64,000 bases of DNA from Duganella guangzhouensis. Its GTDB lineage: Bacteria > Pseudomonadota > Gammaproteobacteria > Burkholderiales > Burkholderiaceae_D. The translations under genes and the position numbers were made by a program. The DNA lies in the NCBI RefSeq assembly GCF_009674535.1, contig NZ_WKJK01000005.1, positions 310,001-374,000 on the forward strand, given 5' to 3'. Positions 8,283 to 17,440 of the stretch are shown piece by piece. Each line of letters starts with the position of its first letter. Within the stretch, counting starts at the first letter, position 1. The notes under the pieces were generated by a model. That model saw only the letters and a program-made list of their open reading frames with translations, searched no databases and was not told the origin of the DNA.

Positions 8283-8693
8283 ATGCAAGACCATCAAGAG
8301 CCGCCACGCTTCCGCCCAGTGCCCTGGAGCGGGCTGGAAACGCCCGCCGACGTGGAGCTGTGGATCGAGGAACATAACCAGGCGCTGCAACAGCACATCG
8401 GCCAGCACGAAACCGGCTACGGCGTCTGCTTCACGCTGGCCGAGGGCGGCGAAATCTATCTGCAAACCACGCAGGACGGCCACCTGGTGCTGGACGTCAG
8501 CGAGGAGGCGTCCTGGGTGGCGCCGCTGATCATGGCCGCCGCCCGCGTCGGCGAGGCGCCACCCGGCCGGCTATGGGTGCTGCCGGACGATAAGCTGGTA
8601 CAGCTGATGATAGGCTTGAGCGGCCTGATCGCCAGTTCCATCCTGGTGGTGGGCCATAACTTCGGCCTGCGCCGCCGCATGGGCGCCTGGTAG
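8283..8693 (+). CDS. Hypothetical protein, 136 aa
   Basis: No family recognised. The protein is acidic at the N terminus (ETPADVELWIEEHNQ), has a probable beta-rich middle (GEIYLQTTQDGHLVLDV), and ends with a moderately hydrophobic stretch LMIGLSGLIASSILVVG before a basic tail GLRRRMGAW, which could be a membrane segment or a buried helix. It lies 46 bases after the M15 peptidase gene on the same strand and could be co-transcribed with it. Confidence 0.7.
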   Translation: MQDHQEPPRFRPVPWSGLETPADVELWIEEHNQALQQHIGQHETGYGVCFTLAEGGEIYLQTTQDGHLVLDVSEEASWVAPLIMAAARVGEAPPGRLWVLPDDKLVQLMIGLSGLIASSILVVGHNFGLRRRMGAW

Positions 8694-8786
8694 CGCGCCA
8701 CACAACGCTTGCCCCGGCCGCACGCCCGGTGCGCTCGACATCCCCGGCCTGAAATGTTAGTCTCAAGACATCAACGAAGGGGGTGT

Positions 8787-10913
8787 ATGGACAAGACTAT
8801 GCACGCTGAGCTGCCGGGGCTGTCGGTATTTGCCGAGCAGGCATCCGTTACGCCGTACGCGGCCGTCGACGCGGTCGACCAGACCTATTTCAATGATGTC
8901 TACCTGCTGGCGCCGGTCGGCTATTTCGTGCTGGCCTTCGACACCACCATCCTGCAAATGAACGTGGTCGGCGCCGACCTGCTGGGTCTGGCGCGCAACA
9001 ACCCCGAGCGCGCCCAGCTGCGCCAGTTCGTGGCGCCGCGCTTCCACGACGATTTCGACGATTTCCTGCGGCGAGCCGTCAACACCAGTCAACCCGAACA
9101 GTGCGATCTGCAGATTCAGCGTCACCGCAGCCAGCAGGGCTTTCCGGTCACGCTGCGTGCCAGCGCCGACAGCAGCGGCCAGGGCATCCGCGTGGTGCTG
9201 GAGCTGGCCGAGGGCAAGCTGGCGGCGCTGGAGCGCAGCGAGGAGCGCTTCCGCCGCATCGTCCACAATGCCGAGGAGGGCATCTGGGAAATCGACGCCG
9301 CCGCCCGCACCAGCTTTGTCAATCCGAAGATGGCGCAGATGCTGGGCTACAGCATCGAGGACATGCTGGAGCAGCCGCTGGTGGCGTTCATGGACGACGA
9401 GGGCCGCACCATCCTCGAACGCAATATCGCGCGCCGCCAGCAGGGGCTGTCCGAACGCCACGAATTCAAATTCATCCGCAAGGATGGCAGCGAGCTGTGG
9501 GCCACGCTGGCCACCAATCCGATTTTCGACAGCGATGGCAGTTACCGTGGCGCGCTGGCGCTGGTCAGCGACATCACCGCCAGCCGCGCTTCCGCCGAGC
9601 TGATCTGGCAGCAGGCGAATTTCGACGCCCTGACCGCGCTGCCCAACCGTCATATGTTCCAGGACCGCCTCAGCCAGGAAATGAAAAAGGCGCGCCGCGA
9701 GGGCTTGCTGCTGGCGCTGCTATTCATCGATCTCGACGGCTTCAAGCAAGTCAACGACACGCTCGGCCACGAGCAGGGCGATCTGCTGCTGGTGGAGGCG
9801 GCGCGCCGCATCGGCGCCTGCGTGCGCAATTCGGACACGGTGGCGCGGCTGGGCGGCGATGAATTTACCGTCATCCTGTCCGGGCTGGAGCAGGCGCCCG
9901 GGGTGGAACGGATCGCGCAAAGCATGCTGGCGCTGCTGAACCGGCCGTTCGCGCTGGGCATGGCGCAGCCATCGATCTCGGCCAGCGTCGGCATCGCGCT
10001 GTTCCCGTCCGACGCCGCCAGCCCGGAGGATTTGCTGCGCTGCGCCGACCAGGCCATGTATGCCGCCAAGCAGAGCGGCCGCAACCGTTACAGCTATTTC
10101 ACCCAGGATTTGCAACTGGCGGCCCAGGCGCGCCAGCAAGTGACGCTGGATTTGCGCGCGGCGCTGGCCGAATCCCAGTTCGAGCTGCATTACCAGCCCA
10201 TCATCAACCTGCAAAGCGGCCGCATCGAGCGCGCCGAGGCGCTGCTGCGCTGGCGCCATCCGCAGCGCGGGCTGCTGGCGCCGGCGGATTTTCTGCCGTT
10301 CGCCGAATCCGGCGGCATGATGCTGGAGATCGGCGACTGGGTGTTCCGCCAGGCCGCCGCCCAGCTGCGCCTGTGGCAGGATGAGCTGGGGCGCGGCTTC
10401 CAGGTCAGCGTCAACCAGTCGGCGGCGCAGCTGCGCGGCGACACCGCGCTGTACGTCGAATGGCTGCGCCTGGCCACCCGGCTGGGGCTGCCGCCGCGCA
10501 GCATCGTGCTGGAGATTACCGAAGGCGTGCTGCTGGATGGCGCGGCGCGCGTCAGCGACCGCCTGCGCGAGCTGCGCGAAATGGGCTTGCAGGTGGCGCT
10601 GGACAATTTCGGCACCGGTTATTCGTCGCTGGCCCACCTCAAGCATTTCGGCATCGATTTGCTCAAGCTGGACCACAGCTTCATCCAGCACCTGGCCAAT
10701 GACAGCGGCGACCTGGTGATGTGCGAGGCGCTGATCGTGATGGCGCACAAGCTCGGGCTGCGGGTGGTGGCGGAAGGGGTGGAAACGCCGGCGCAAAGTG
10801 GCTTGCTGGCGATGGCCGGCTGCGATTATGCGCAGGGTTTTGTGTATGCCGGCGCCTTGCCGGCGGAGGAGCTGACCGCGCTCGCCAAGCGGGGCCTGGG
10901 GCTGCTGAACTAG
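8787..10913 (+). CDS. PAS-PAS-GGDEF-EAL cyclic-di-GMP protein
   Basis: A 708-residue cytoplasmic signalling protein. Two PAS domains (about 35-145 and 150-275) precede a GGDEF domain (about 278-440) with an intact RLGGDEFTVIL active site at residue 355 and an upstream RNSD that fits the RxxD inhibitory site. The EAL domain (about 455-700) has EALLRW, VSVNQS, LEITEG, LKLDHSF and EGVET. The metal-binding loop reads DNFGTG instead of DDFGTG, so phosphodiesterase activity may be weakened. GAAGGGGG upstream of the ATG at 8787 supports the start; a longer upstream reading is unlikely. It ends four bases from a convergent flagellar gene, and a motility/biofilm role is a reasonable inference. Confidence 0.93.
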   Translation: MDKTMHAELPGLSVFAEQASVTPYAAVDAVDQTYFNDVYLLAPVGYFVLAFDTTILQMNVVGADLLGLARNNPERAQLRQFVAPRFHDDFDDFLRRAVNTSQPEQCDLQIQRHRSQQGFPVTLRASADSSGQGIRVVLELAEGKLAALERSEERFRRIVHNAEEGIWEIDAAARTSFVNPKMAQMLGYSIEDMLEQPLVAFMDDEGRTILERNIARRQQGLSERHEFKFIRKDGSELWATLATNPIFDSDGSYRGALALVSDITASRASAELIWQQANFDALTALPNRHMFQDRLSQEMKKARREGLLLALLFIDLDGFKQVNDTLGHEQGDLLLVEAARRIGACVRNSDTVARLGGDEFTVILSGLEQAPGVERIAQSMLALLNRPFALGMAQPSISASVGIALFPSDAASPEDLLRCADQAMYAAKQSGRNRYSYFTQDLQLAAQARQQVTLDLRAALAESQFELHYQPIINLQSGRIERAEALLRWRHPQRGLLAPADFLPFAESGGMMLEIGDWVFRQAAAQLRLWQDELGRGFQVSVNQSAAQLRGDTALYVEWLRLATRLGLPPRSIVLEITEGVLLDGAARVSDRLRELREMGLQVALDNFGTGYSSLAHLKHFGIDLLKLDHSFIQHLANDSGDLVMCEALIVMAHKLGLRVVAEGVETPAQSGLLAMAGCDYAQGFVYAGALPAEELTALAKRGLGLLN

Positions 10914-10917
10914 CCGA

Positions 10918-11964
10918 TTAGCGCAGGCTCAGCAGCGAACGCACGCGCTCGCGGCTGATGCCGGCCAGCGCCGCCATGATCGACAGCAGCGACTGGTAGC
11001 CGGGCTGCTTGGTGTTGGTGACGAAATTCTGCGCCATCTGTTCCATGCCGCTGCTGCTGGCGGCGGCCGCCACCGCGCTCTGCACCCGCGCGCTGGCGCG
11101 CGCCAGCGCCTGGTGTACCGAGGCGATCGCCTGTTCCACCTTGGACAGTGATTGCACCACCTGGGCCAGCGTGGTGCGGATACCTTCGAAATCGGTGACC
11201 TGCCAGTGATCGGGATCGACCTCGGCCGGCAGCGCCTCGGCTTTGACGCGGTTCAGCTGGCCGGTCGGGAAGCGGATGCCGCCGCCCTGCACCGAGATGG
11301 TGTCGCGCACATTGGCCCACTGGCCTTCCGCAGTGCTGAATTCCAGCTGGCCGTCGTCGTTGAGGCGGACCCGGATGCCGGCCGGCGCCAGCGCCTCGTC
11401 GAAGCGGGCGGCGATCTGTTCATCGCTGAGGCCCGGCTCCAGCACCACCGAACGCACGTTCTGGCCGCCGCCGACCGACAGCGCCACCACTTCGCGGCCG
11501 CCGTTGCGCAGATTGGCCAGATTGAAGCCACGGATGGTGAAGCTGGTGTTGCTGCCCGAGGTGCTGAATTTCAGTTGCGCGTCCAGCGTGCCGCCGGAGG
11601 CGCTGCTGCGGTTGCGCCAGCTGTTGCTGAACTGGCGCACGCGCGCTTCCAGCGCCCCATCGGCGCGCTGGCGGTTGGCCAGCCGTGCGCTGAGGTCGGT
11701 CTTGAGGTTGCGCAACTGGGCCGCGCTTTGTTCGAGGAAATCCAGCGCCTGCTGGGCGCCGGAAATATCGTTCTGCAGCGGCTGGTCCCAGTTGCTGAGG
11801 CCGCGCCGTAGCGGCGCCGCCGAGGTCGGGGTGGGGGTGACCGGGGTGGCGGTGGCCGCGTTTTCGCCGTTCAGGCCAAGCGAGGTGCCGTCCACCGCCG
11901 TCGCGTTGCCGGCATTGGTGCCCGGAACCAGGACTTGTGGCGTAGTGGTGGACGTGATTTGCAT
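10918..11964 (-). CDS. Hook-IN-motif flagellar protein (LafW-position gene)
   Basis: A 348-residue protein encoded directly after flgL. A Thr/Pro/Ala-rich N terminus is followed by a helical stretch (SGAQQALDFLEQSAAQLRNLK). A domain of about 130-240 with FTIRGFNLANL, VALSVGGG, LSDEQIAARFDEAL and RVRLNDDGQLEF resembles the flagellin/hook 'IN' motif, a beta-rich unit of flagellin-like proteins. The C-terminal part is helical and Ala/Ser-rich. In enterobacterial Flag-2 loci a hook-associated gene, lafW, follows lfgL, so position suggests the same role; sequence identity to LafW was not tested. No signal peptide is seen, as expected for a substrate of flagellar export. Confidence 0.6.
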   Translation of the reverse strand: MQITSTTTPQVLVPGTNAGNATAVDGTSLGLNGENAATATPVTPTPTSAAPLRRGLSNWDQPLQNDISGAQQALDFLEQSAAQLRNLKTDLSARLANRQRADGALEARVRQFSNSWRNRSSASGGTLDAQLKFSTSGSNTSFTIRGFNLANLRNGGREVVALSVGGGQNVRSVVLEPGLSDEQIAARFDEALAPAGIRVRLNDDGQLEFSTAEGQWANVRDTISVQGGGIRFPTGQLNRVKAEALPAEVDPDHWQVTDFEGIRTTLAQVVQSLSKVEQAIASVHQALARASARVQSAVAAAASSSGMEQMAQNFVTNTKQPGYQSLLSIMAALAGISRERVRSLLSLR

Positions 11965-11984
11965 ACGCGGTGCAGCCGAAAAGA

Positions 11985-12896
11985 TTACAGAACGTTAAAC
12001 AGCGACAGGTTGGTGATTTTCGAGTAAGCCTTGTACGAGGCTTGCAGCGCGTTATTGTAACCGTTCAGTTCGGTGGCGGCCTCGGTCATGTCCAATGAAC
12101 CCAGATTCAGGATCGCGGTCTGGTTCGACAGGCTGACGTTAGCATGGTTGCCGTCCAGCGTCTCCATGATGTTCTGGGAGCCGCCGATGTTGGCGATTTT
12201 GCTGGCCAGTTGGTCCATGGTGCTTTCGGCGCCGTCCATATTGGCGCTGATCACCGACTGCAGCGTGGTATCGGTGGCTTTGACGCCCGGCTGCGACAGC
12301 GCGTCGATGGTGGCGTCCATCTGGTTCAGCAAGGTTTCCAGGCCGGACACGTTTTCATTGATGGTCTGGGTGATGCCGTTGCCGATCACCGATTTCTGGT
12401 CGCCGGTATTGCCGGTGTAGGTGTAGCGCGAGCCGGCCGGCGCGGTGGCGTCATAGGTCAGGGCCGGGGTGCTGGTCAGCGTGCCGGAGAACACGTAATT
12501 GCCTTGCTGGTCTTTTTCGTTGGCGCTGTAGAAGATCGAGTCGCGCAGCGAGGTCATGGTGTTGACCATCGATTGCAGGTCTTCGGTGGTGTTGCTGCCG
12601 TCGGCCGCCCACACCAGCAGGTCGTGCGACTGGGTGATGTCGTTGACCATGCTCTGCAAATAGCTTTCGTTGCTGGACAGGCGGATCTTGATGTTGGAGA
12701 TATTGTCGCGGTACTGGCCGATCAAGGCTTCCTCGCGGTTCAGGCGCGACAGCCGCACCGCCGTCACCGGGTCGTCGGACGGCACCTGGATCTTGTTGCC
12801 GCTGGCCATGCGCGCGGTCAGCGAGGCAAGCTTGCTCTGGTTGTCTTGCAGGCCGCGGGTCATGGTGGCCTGGAACTGGCTGGTGGCAATACGCAT
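11985..12896 (-). CDS. flgL: Flagellar hook-filament junction protein FlgL
   Basis: HAP3, the second junction ring between hook and filament, exported by the flagellar type III apparatus. The 303 residues begin MRIATSQFQATMTRGLQDNQ, and the flagellin-like N-terminal coiled coil continues with LTARMASGNKI and DDPVTAVRLSRL. The C-terminal coil ends in ALQASYKAYSKITNLSLFNVL. Length is close to the usual 300-320. It lies 10 bases after flgK and starts the distal end of the flgB operon. Confidence 0.95.
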   Translation of the reverse strand: MRIATSQFQATMTRGLQDNQSKLASLTARMASGNKIQVPSDDPVTAVRLSRLNREEALIGQYRDNISNIKIRLSSNESYLQSMVNDITQSHDLLVWAADGSNTTEDLQSMVNTMTSLRDSIFYSANEKDQQGNYVFSGTLTSTPALTYDATAPAGSRYTYTGNTGDQKSVIGNGITQTINENVSGLETLLNQMDATIDALSQPGVKATDTTLQSVISANMDGAESTMDQLASKIANIGGSQNIMETLDGNHANVSLSNQTAILNLGSLDMTEAATELNGYNNALQASYKAYSKITNLSLFNVL

Positions 12897-12906
12897 CAGG
12901 CTCTCC

Positions 12907-14277
12907 TTAGCCGAACATCGACAGCGTGGCGTCGAACAGGGTGTTGGCGACGGCGATCACTTTCATGTTCGCCTGGTACATATTCTGGAATTCCACCAGG
13001 TTGATGGCTTCCTCGTCGGTGTTGACGGCGCTGGTCGACTTCCAGTCGTCCTCGGCCTGGGTGCGCACCGTGGTGGCGGTGTCCAGCAGCGACTGGTTTT
13101 GCTGGCTTTGAATGCCCAGCTGACCGACCACCTGGCTGTCGGCATCGCTCAGCAGCACGCTGCCCAGCGAGGTCAGGGTGATGTTCTGGCTCTTGACGTC
13201 GACCAGCTTTTGCAGATTGCCGCTGTCGCCCGGGGTGCCGTCGCTGGAAAACGCCAGGTCGGCGCTGGTGAAGCCGCTGGCCACCTGCAGCAGGCCGGTG
13301 GCGCTGTCCGGGTTGAACACCAGCAAATCCTGGCCGGCCGTGCCATCGGTCTTGTAGCCGGCCTGCAGCTGGGTGTTGATCTTGTCCGACATCTGCTGGG
13401 CGATTTCCTTGATCGAGGTTTGCAGCGGCTTCAGCGTGTTGTCGCGGTAGTCGCCCAGGCCGCCCAGCTGGCCGCCGACCTTGGTGTCGTCCAGCTTGAA
13501 GGTGGTGCTGGCAAAGGTCGATTGCAGCGTGGTGGTGCCGCTGACGGTGGTGTAGGCCAGCGTGGCCGACATGTCTTGCACCACCAGCGGCTGACCGCTC
13601 TTCAGCGAGACGCTGGCGCTGCCATCCGGGTTGGTCACCACTTCCACCGCCACCTGCGAGGCGACGCTGTCGATCAGCTGATCGCGCTTGTCCTGCAGCG
13701 CCGAGGTGTTGGTGCCGGCGCCGCTCATGGCCAGGATCTGCTTGTTGAGCGCGGCGATGCCGGACAGCGACTCGTTGAGCGACGGCAGGATCGCGTTTTG
13801 CTGTTGCTGGATCGACACCAGCTGGTTGGCGGTGACGTTGTAGATCGAGTTGATCTGCTGCGACATCGAGTCGGCGCTGGTGACCACCTGCTGGCGCAAC
13901 GGGCTGGAGGTGGGATCGGTGGCGGCCGCGTTCAGCGCGGTAAAGAAATTGTCGATGCCGTAGCTGATGCTGGAGGTGTTATCGCCCATCACCGTTTCCA
14001 TCTGCGTCAGATAGGGCTGGACCTGCTGGTACTGGCCCTGGTCGGAATTGGTGCGCCACAGCTGTTGGGTCTTGTAGGTATCGCTGAAACGCAGCAGCGA
14101 GCCGACCTGCACGCCATTGCCGGCCGACTTGGTGCCGACATCGCCGGCGATCGCCTGCAACAGCACGCCTTGACGGGTATAGCCGGCGGTTTGCGAGTTG
14201 GCAATGTTCTGACTGACCGTGTTCAGGGCGGCCTGGGCGGCCAGGGCGCCCGACAGTGCGTTGTAAGAGATGGTCAT
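12907..14277 (-). CDS. flgK: Flagellar hook-associated protein FlgK (HAP1)
   Basis: First junction protein between hook and filament. The N terminus YNALSGALAAQAALNTVSQN with ANSQTAGYTRQGV is the typical rod-hook signature; the C terminus (EEAINLVEFQNMYQANMKVI) is the expected closing helix. At 456 residues it is shorter than the 547 of Salmonella, with most of the loss in the variable exposed domain, as in many lateral-type FlgK proteins. The ATG at 14277 is chosen because it begins the conserved helix; the longer reading adds 17 non-conserved residues. Confidence 0.95.
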   Translation of the reverse strand: MTISYNALSGALAAQAALNTVSQNIANSQTAGYTRQGVLLQAIAGDVGTKSAGNGVQVGSLLRFSDTYKTQQLWRTNSDQGQYQQVQPYLTQMETVMGDNTSSISYGIDNFFTALNAAATDPTSSPLRQQVVTSADSMSQQINSIYNVTANQLVSIQQQQNAILPSLNESLSGIAALNKQILAMSGAGTNTSALQDKRDQLIDSVASQVAVEVVTNPDGSASVSLKSGQPLVVQDMSATLAYTTVSGTTTLQSTFASTTFKLDDTKVGGQLGGLGDYRDNTLKPLQTSIKEIAQQMSDKINTQLQAGYKTDGTAGQDLLVFNPDSATGLLQVASGFTSADLAFSSDGTPGDSGNLQKLVDVKSQNITLTSLGSVLLSDADSQVVGQLGIQSQQNQSLLDTATTVRTQAEDDWKSTSAVNTDEEAINLVEFQNMYQANMKVIAVANTLFDATLSMFG

Positions 14278-14355
14278 TAGCGGGTCTTTCCTGGTGAAGT
14301 CCGATGGCCCGTGGGTGCGCTGTCCCACCGGTCGATATCAGTAAGGGGCGACCGA

Positions 14356-14802
14356 TTATTGCTCTTGATTAAGCGTCGCGGTCAAATTTTGCGATTGAGA
14401 AACTTCCGCCTTGGCAATTTGCGGCGCGGCGGCGCTGGCTTGCTGCTGTGGCAACAGCTGGCGCAGGATCGCGTCGGCGACGCCAAACGCGCGCTTGCTG
14501 GCCATCTGATCGGCCACCAGGTTGTCGGCCATGTCCAGCATGTCATCGTTGACGCTTTTCTTGCTCGGGCTGTCCTCGGACGCCATGGCTTTCACGCTGT
14601 CGCGCATTTGATGCAGCATGTGGCCGATGAAGAAGCTTTCAAACTTAACCGCGGCCTCGGTGGCCTTGGCGCGGTAGGCCGGGTCGACCGTGTCGCCGTC
14701 GGCGGCCGCCTGCGGCGCCACATGGGTGCTGCTGAGCTGGCCGGCGATGCCGTTGGCCAGCAGGCGGTTGGGGTTGAACTGGCTGGTGTCGTAGTCGGTC
14801 AT
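14356..14802 (-). CDS. flgJ: Rod-cap protein FlgJ, N-terminal domain only
   Basis: A 148-residue protein equal to the rod-binding scaffold half of FlgJ: TEAAVKFESFFIGHMLHQMRDS and DMLDMADNLVADQMA are the conserved segments that cap the growing rod. The glucosaminidase half of a two-domain FlgJ is missing here and appears as a separate gene at 21820-22587. The start at 14802 is taken because the longer upstream reading is a shadow of flgI. The 78 bases to flgK hold no gene. Confidence 0.88.
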   Translation of the reverse strand: MTDYDTSQFNPNRLLANGIAGQLSSTHVAPQAAADGDTVDPAYRAKATEAAVKFESFFIGHMLHQMRDSVKAMASEDSPSKKSVNDDMLDMADNLVADQMASKRAFGVADAILRQLLPQQQASAAAPQIAKAEVSQSQNLTATLNQEQ

Positions 14803-14810
14803 GGCGGTCC

Positions 14811-15926
14811 TCAGATTACTACCAGTTCGCCTTCGATGGCGCCGGCCTGGTCCAGTGCCTGCAGGATCGCCATGATGTCGTCCGGGGTCGCGCCCAGGCT
14901 GTTGACGACGTCGATGATCGATTGCAGCTTGGCGCCGGCCGGCCATTTGAACATTTCGGCGCGGCCCTGGTCGGCCGTCACCTGCGATTGCGGCGAGGCC
15001 ACAGTGGTGCCGCCGGCCAGCGCGTTCGGCTGGCTGACCTTGGTCGATTCGGAAATCACCACCTTCAGCGAGCCGTGGGTGACGGCGGCGGCGCGCACCC
15101 GCAAGCCCTCGGCGATCACCACGGTGCCGGTGCGCGAGTTGAACACCACTTTGGGCGCGTCCTCGCCGACGTCGACATTCATCGACTCCAGCTTGGCCAT
15201 GAAGGCCACGCGCTGGGTCGGATTGGTCGGCGCCACCACGTCGACGCTGGTGGCGTCGCTGGCGGTGGCGATGTCGCCAAAGCGCTTGTTGATCGAATCG
15301 ACGATATTGATCGCGGTCTGGAAGTGCGGATGGCGCAGCGACAGCCGCACCGTCGGCTTGCTGGTGAAATCGGTCGGAATCTCGCGCTCGATGGTGGCGC
15401 CGCTCGGAATCCGGCCCGAGGTCGGGGTGTTGACCGTGATCGACGAGCCCGATTTACCCTGGGCGCTGAAGCCGCCCACCACCACGTTGCCCTGCGCCAG
15501 CGCATAGGTTTCGCCGTCGGCCGCGCGCAGCGGGGTCAGCAGCAGGGCGCCGCCGCGCAGGCTTTTGGCGTCGCCCATCGACGACACCACCACATCGATC
15601 GGCTGGCCCTTGCGGTAGCCGGGCGGGAACACCGCCGACACCATCACGGTGGCGACGTTTTTCGATTTGGCGTCCGTGCCGTCCGGCACTTTGACGCCAA
15701 ACTGCTTGAGCATATTTAGCACCGACTGGCTGGAAAACTTGACCTGGGTCGAGTCGCCGCTGCCGTTCAGGCCGACCACCAGGCCGTAGCCGACCAGCGG
15801 ATTGTCGCGCATGCCCTCGATGGCGACCAGGTTGCGCAACGCTTGCGCGGCCTGGGCCGTGACCGGGGCTAGCGCGCCCAGGCTGAGCAACACCGCCAGG
15901 GAAACGTAAAGTTTGCGGAAATTCAT
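14811..15926 (-). CDS. flgI: Flagellar P-ring protein FlgI
   Basis: Periplasmic protein forming the P ring in the peptidoglycan layer. A signal peptide ([21 protein letters not shown]) precedes [30 protein letters not shown], the family's hallmark start. The C terminus ([27 protein letters not shown] type segment) is also standard. The 371 residues match the family. AGGTGA five bases before the ATG at 15926 decides the start against a GTG three codons upstream. Its presence implies a true periplasmic ring in a Gram-negative envelope. Confidence 0.96.
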   Translation of the reverse strand: MNFRKLYVSLAVLLSLGALAPVTAQAAQALRNLVAIEGMRDNPLVGYGLVVGLNGSGDSTQVKFSSQSVLNMLKQFGVKVPDGTDAKSKNVATVMVSAVFPPGYRKGQPIDVVVSSMGDAKSLRGGALLLTPLRAADGETYALAQGNVVVGGFSAQGKSGSSITVNTPTSGRIPSGATIEREIPTDFTSKPTVRLSLRHPHFQTAINIVDSINKRFGDIATASDATSVDVVAPTNPTQRVAFMAKLESMNVDVGEDAPKVVFNSRTGTVVIAEGLRVRAAAVTHGSLKVVISESTKVSQPNALAGGTTVASPQSQVTADQGRAEMFKWPAGAKLQSIIDVVNSLGATPDDIMAILQALDQAGAIEGELVVI

Positions 15927-15946
15927 CGGCGTCACCTATGTAAAAC

Positions 15947-16618
15947 TCAGAACGGCATCAAAGGGCCGTTGAAGAAGCGCGTCAGCCAACCCGGCTGCTG
16001 GGTTTCGGCCAGCGTGCCCTGCGCCGAATAGGCGATGCGGGCGTTGGCGATGCGTTGCGACGACACCTGGTTGTCGGAATCGATGTCGGCCGCGCGCAGA
16101 TAGCCGCGCAGGCGGACGAATTCCTCGCCATTGTTCAGGGTCAGGGTTTTTTCACCGGACACCCGCAGCAGGCCGTTCGGCAGCACTTCCTGCACGATCA
16201 CGGTGATGGCGCCGGTCAGCGCGTTCTGCTGGGTGCTGGTGGCGTCGCCGGCGAAGGTGTTGGAGGCGCCCAGGCCCACCGCGCCCTTGCCGAAGGTCTT
16301 GCCCAGCAGCGAAGGGGCGGTGATGTTGTCGGCGCTGTTCTTGGAATAGCTGGTGCCGGCTTTCTTGCTGGCCTGGGTGGTTTCCTGCAGGTTGACGGTG
16401 ACCACGTCGCCGACCCGGAAGGCGCGGCTGTCCGAGGTCAGCGACATGCCGAGGTCGGAACTGAAGACGCCGCCCGATACCCCCTTGGGCACGGTGCTGC
16501 GCGATACCGCCGGCGTCTCGTCGATCGGACCGGGACGCACCGCCGGCGGCTGCAGCTGGGCGCAACCGGCCAAGGCCAGGGCGGCCAGCGCGGCCGCGAC
16601 GTGCGGGGCGGTGTTCAT
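15947..16618 (-). CDS. flgH: Flagellar L-ring lipoprotein FlgH
   Basis: Outer-membrane ring lipoprotein. The lipobox ALAGC puts the modified cysteine at residue 19; conserved segments include VGDVVTVNLQETTQASK, GEKTLTLNNGEEFVRLRGYLRAADID and IANARIAYSAQGTLAETQQPGWLTRFF. The 223 residues are typical. The start codon overlaps the flgG stop (ATGATAA type junction), which indicates translational coupling. Confidence 0.95.
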   Translation of the reverse strand: MNTAPHVAAALAALALAGCAQLQPPAVRPGPIDETPAVSRSTVPKGVSGGVFSSDLGMSLTSDSRAFRVGDVVTVNLQETTQASKKAGTSYSKNSADNITAPSLLGKTFGKGAVGLGASNTFAGDATSTQQNALTGAITVIVQEVLPNGLLRVSGEKTLTLNNGEEFVRLRGYLRAADIDSDNQVSSQRIANARIAYSAQGTLAETQQPGWLTRFFNGPLMPF

Positions 16619-17409
16619 TATCGTGCCGCCGCCGACAGGTACTGCAGCATGTTGTCGGCCGCGCTCAGCACCTTGGTGTTCATCTCGTAGGTGCGCTGGG
16701 CCGCGATCATGTCGACCATTTCCTCCACCACCTGGACGTTGGAGCTTTCCAGCGTGCCTTGCTTCAGCTTGCCCCACTGGGCGGTGCCCGGGGTGCCGTC
16801 GTTCGGCGTGCCGGACGACGGCGTTTCGGCGTACAGGTTCTCGCCCAGCGCCTGCAGGCCGGTCGGGTTGATGAAGGTGGTCAGCGTCAGCTGGCCCAGC
16901 TGCTGCGGCGTGACGTTGTTGGCGATGGTGGCCGAGACGATGCCGTTTTCCGCGATGGTGATGGCGGTGGCGGTGGTCGGCACCGTGATCTGCGGGATCA
17001 GCGGCAAGCCCTGGGCGTTGACCAGGATGCCGTTGGCGTCGATCTGCAGCTGGCCGGCGCGGGTGTAGGCGGTGGTGCCGTCCGGTTGCAGCACCGACAG
17101 GAAACCATTCCCCATCACCGACACGTCGAGGTCGCGGCTGGTGGTTTGCAGCGTGCCCTGGGTGAACACCTTCTGGGTGCCGACCAGATGCACGCCGTTG
17201 CCGAGCTGGACGCCGGACGGATTCAGCGTGTTGTTGTCGGCGCGCTGCGCGCCCGGGGTCGACTCGGTGGTGTAGAACAGGTCTTCGAACACCGCGCGGT
17301 CGCGCTTGAAGCCGACGGTATTGGCGTTGGCCAGGTTGTTGGCGATGGTTTGCAGTTTTTGATCTTGTGCCTGCACGCCGGTCTTGCTGATCCACATTGC
17401 TGGATTCAT
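16618..17409 (-). CDS. flgG: Flagellar distal rod protein FlgG
   Basis: Distal rod subunit connecting the basal body to the hook. 263 residues, starting MNPAMWISKTGVQAQDQKLQTIANNLANANTVGFK in sense (only fragments quoted: AMWISKTG, NNLANANTVGFK), with SVMGNGFLSVLQPDG in the middle and VVEEMVDMIAAQRTYEMN at the end, all diagnostic. Length is close to the 260 of E. coli. It lies 31 bases after flgF. Confidence 0.96.
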   Translation of the reverse strand: MNPAMWISKTGVQAQDQKLQTIANNLANANTVGFKRDRAVFEDLFYTTESTPGAQRADNNTLNPSGVQLGNGVHLVGTQKVFTQGTLQTTSRDLDVSVMGNGFLSVLQPDGTTAYTRAGQLQIDANGILVNAQGLPLIPQITVPTTATAITIAENGIVSATIANNVTPQQLGQLTLTTFINPTGLQALGENLYAETPSSGTPNDGTPGTAQWGKLKQGTLESSNVQVVEEMVDMIAAQRTYEMNTKVLSAADNMLQYLSAAAR

Positions 17410-17440
17410 TGATTTCTCCCTGTTGTCCTGTGTTGCCGGC

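Noticed and set aside
12670..14280. 536-codon open frame opposite flgK and flgL
   Set aside because: Antisense shadow with biased Val/Gly/Arg/His composition; the minus-strand genes explain the region fully.
15947..17395. 482-codon reading that runs from inside flgG into flgH
   Set aside because: Only the last 223 codons are real (flgH); the first part is flgG read out of frame.
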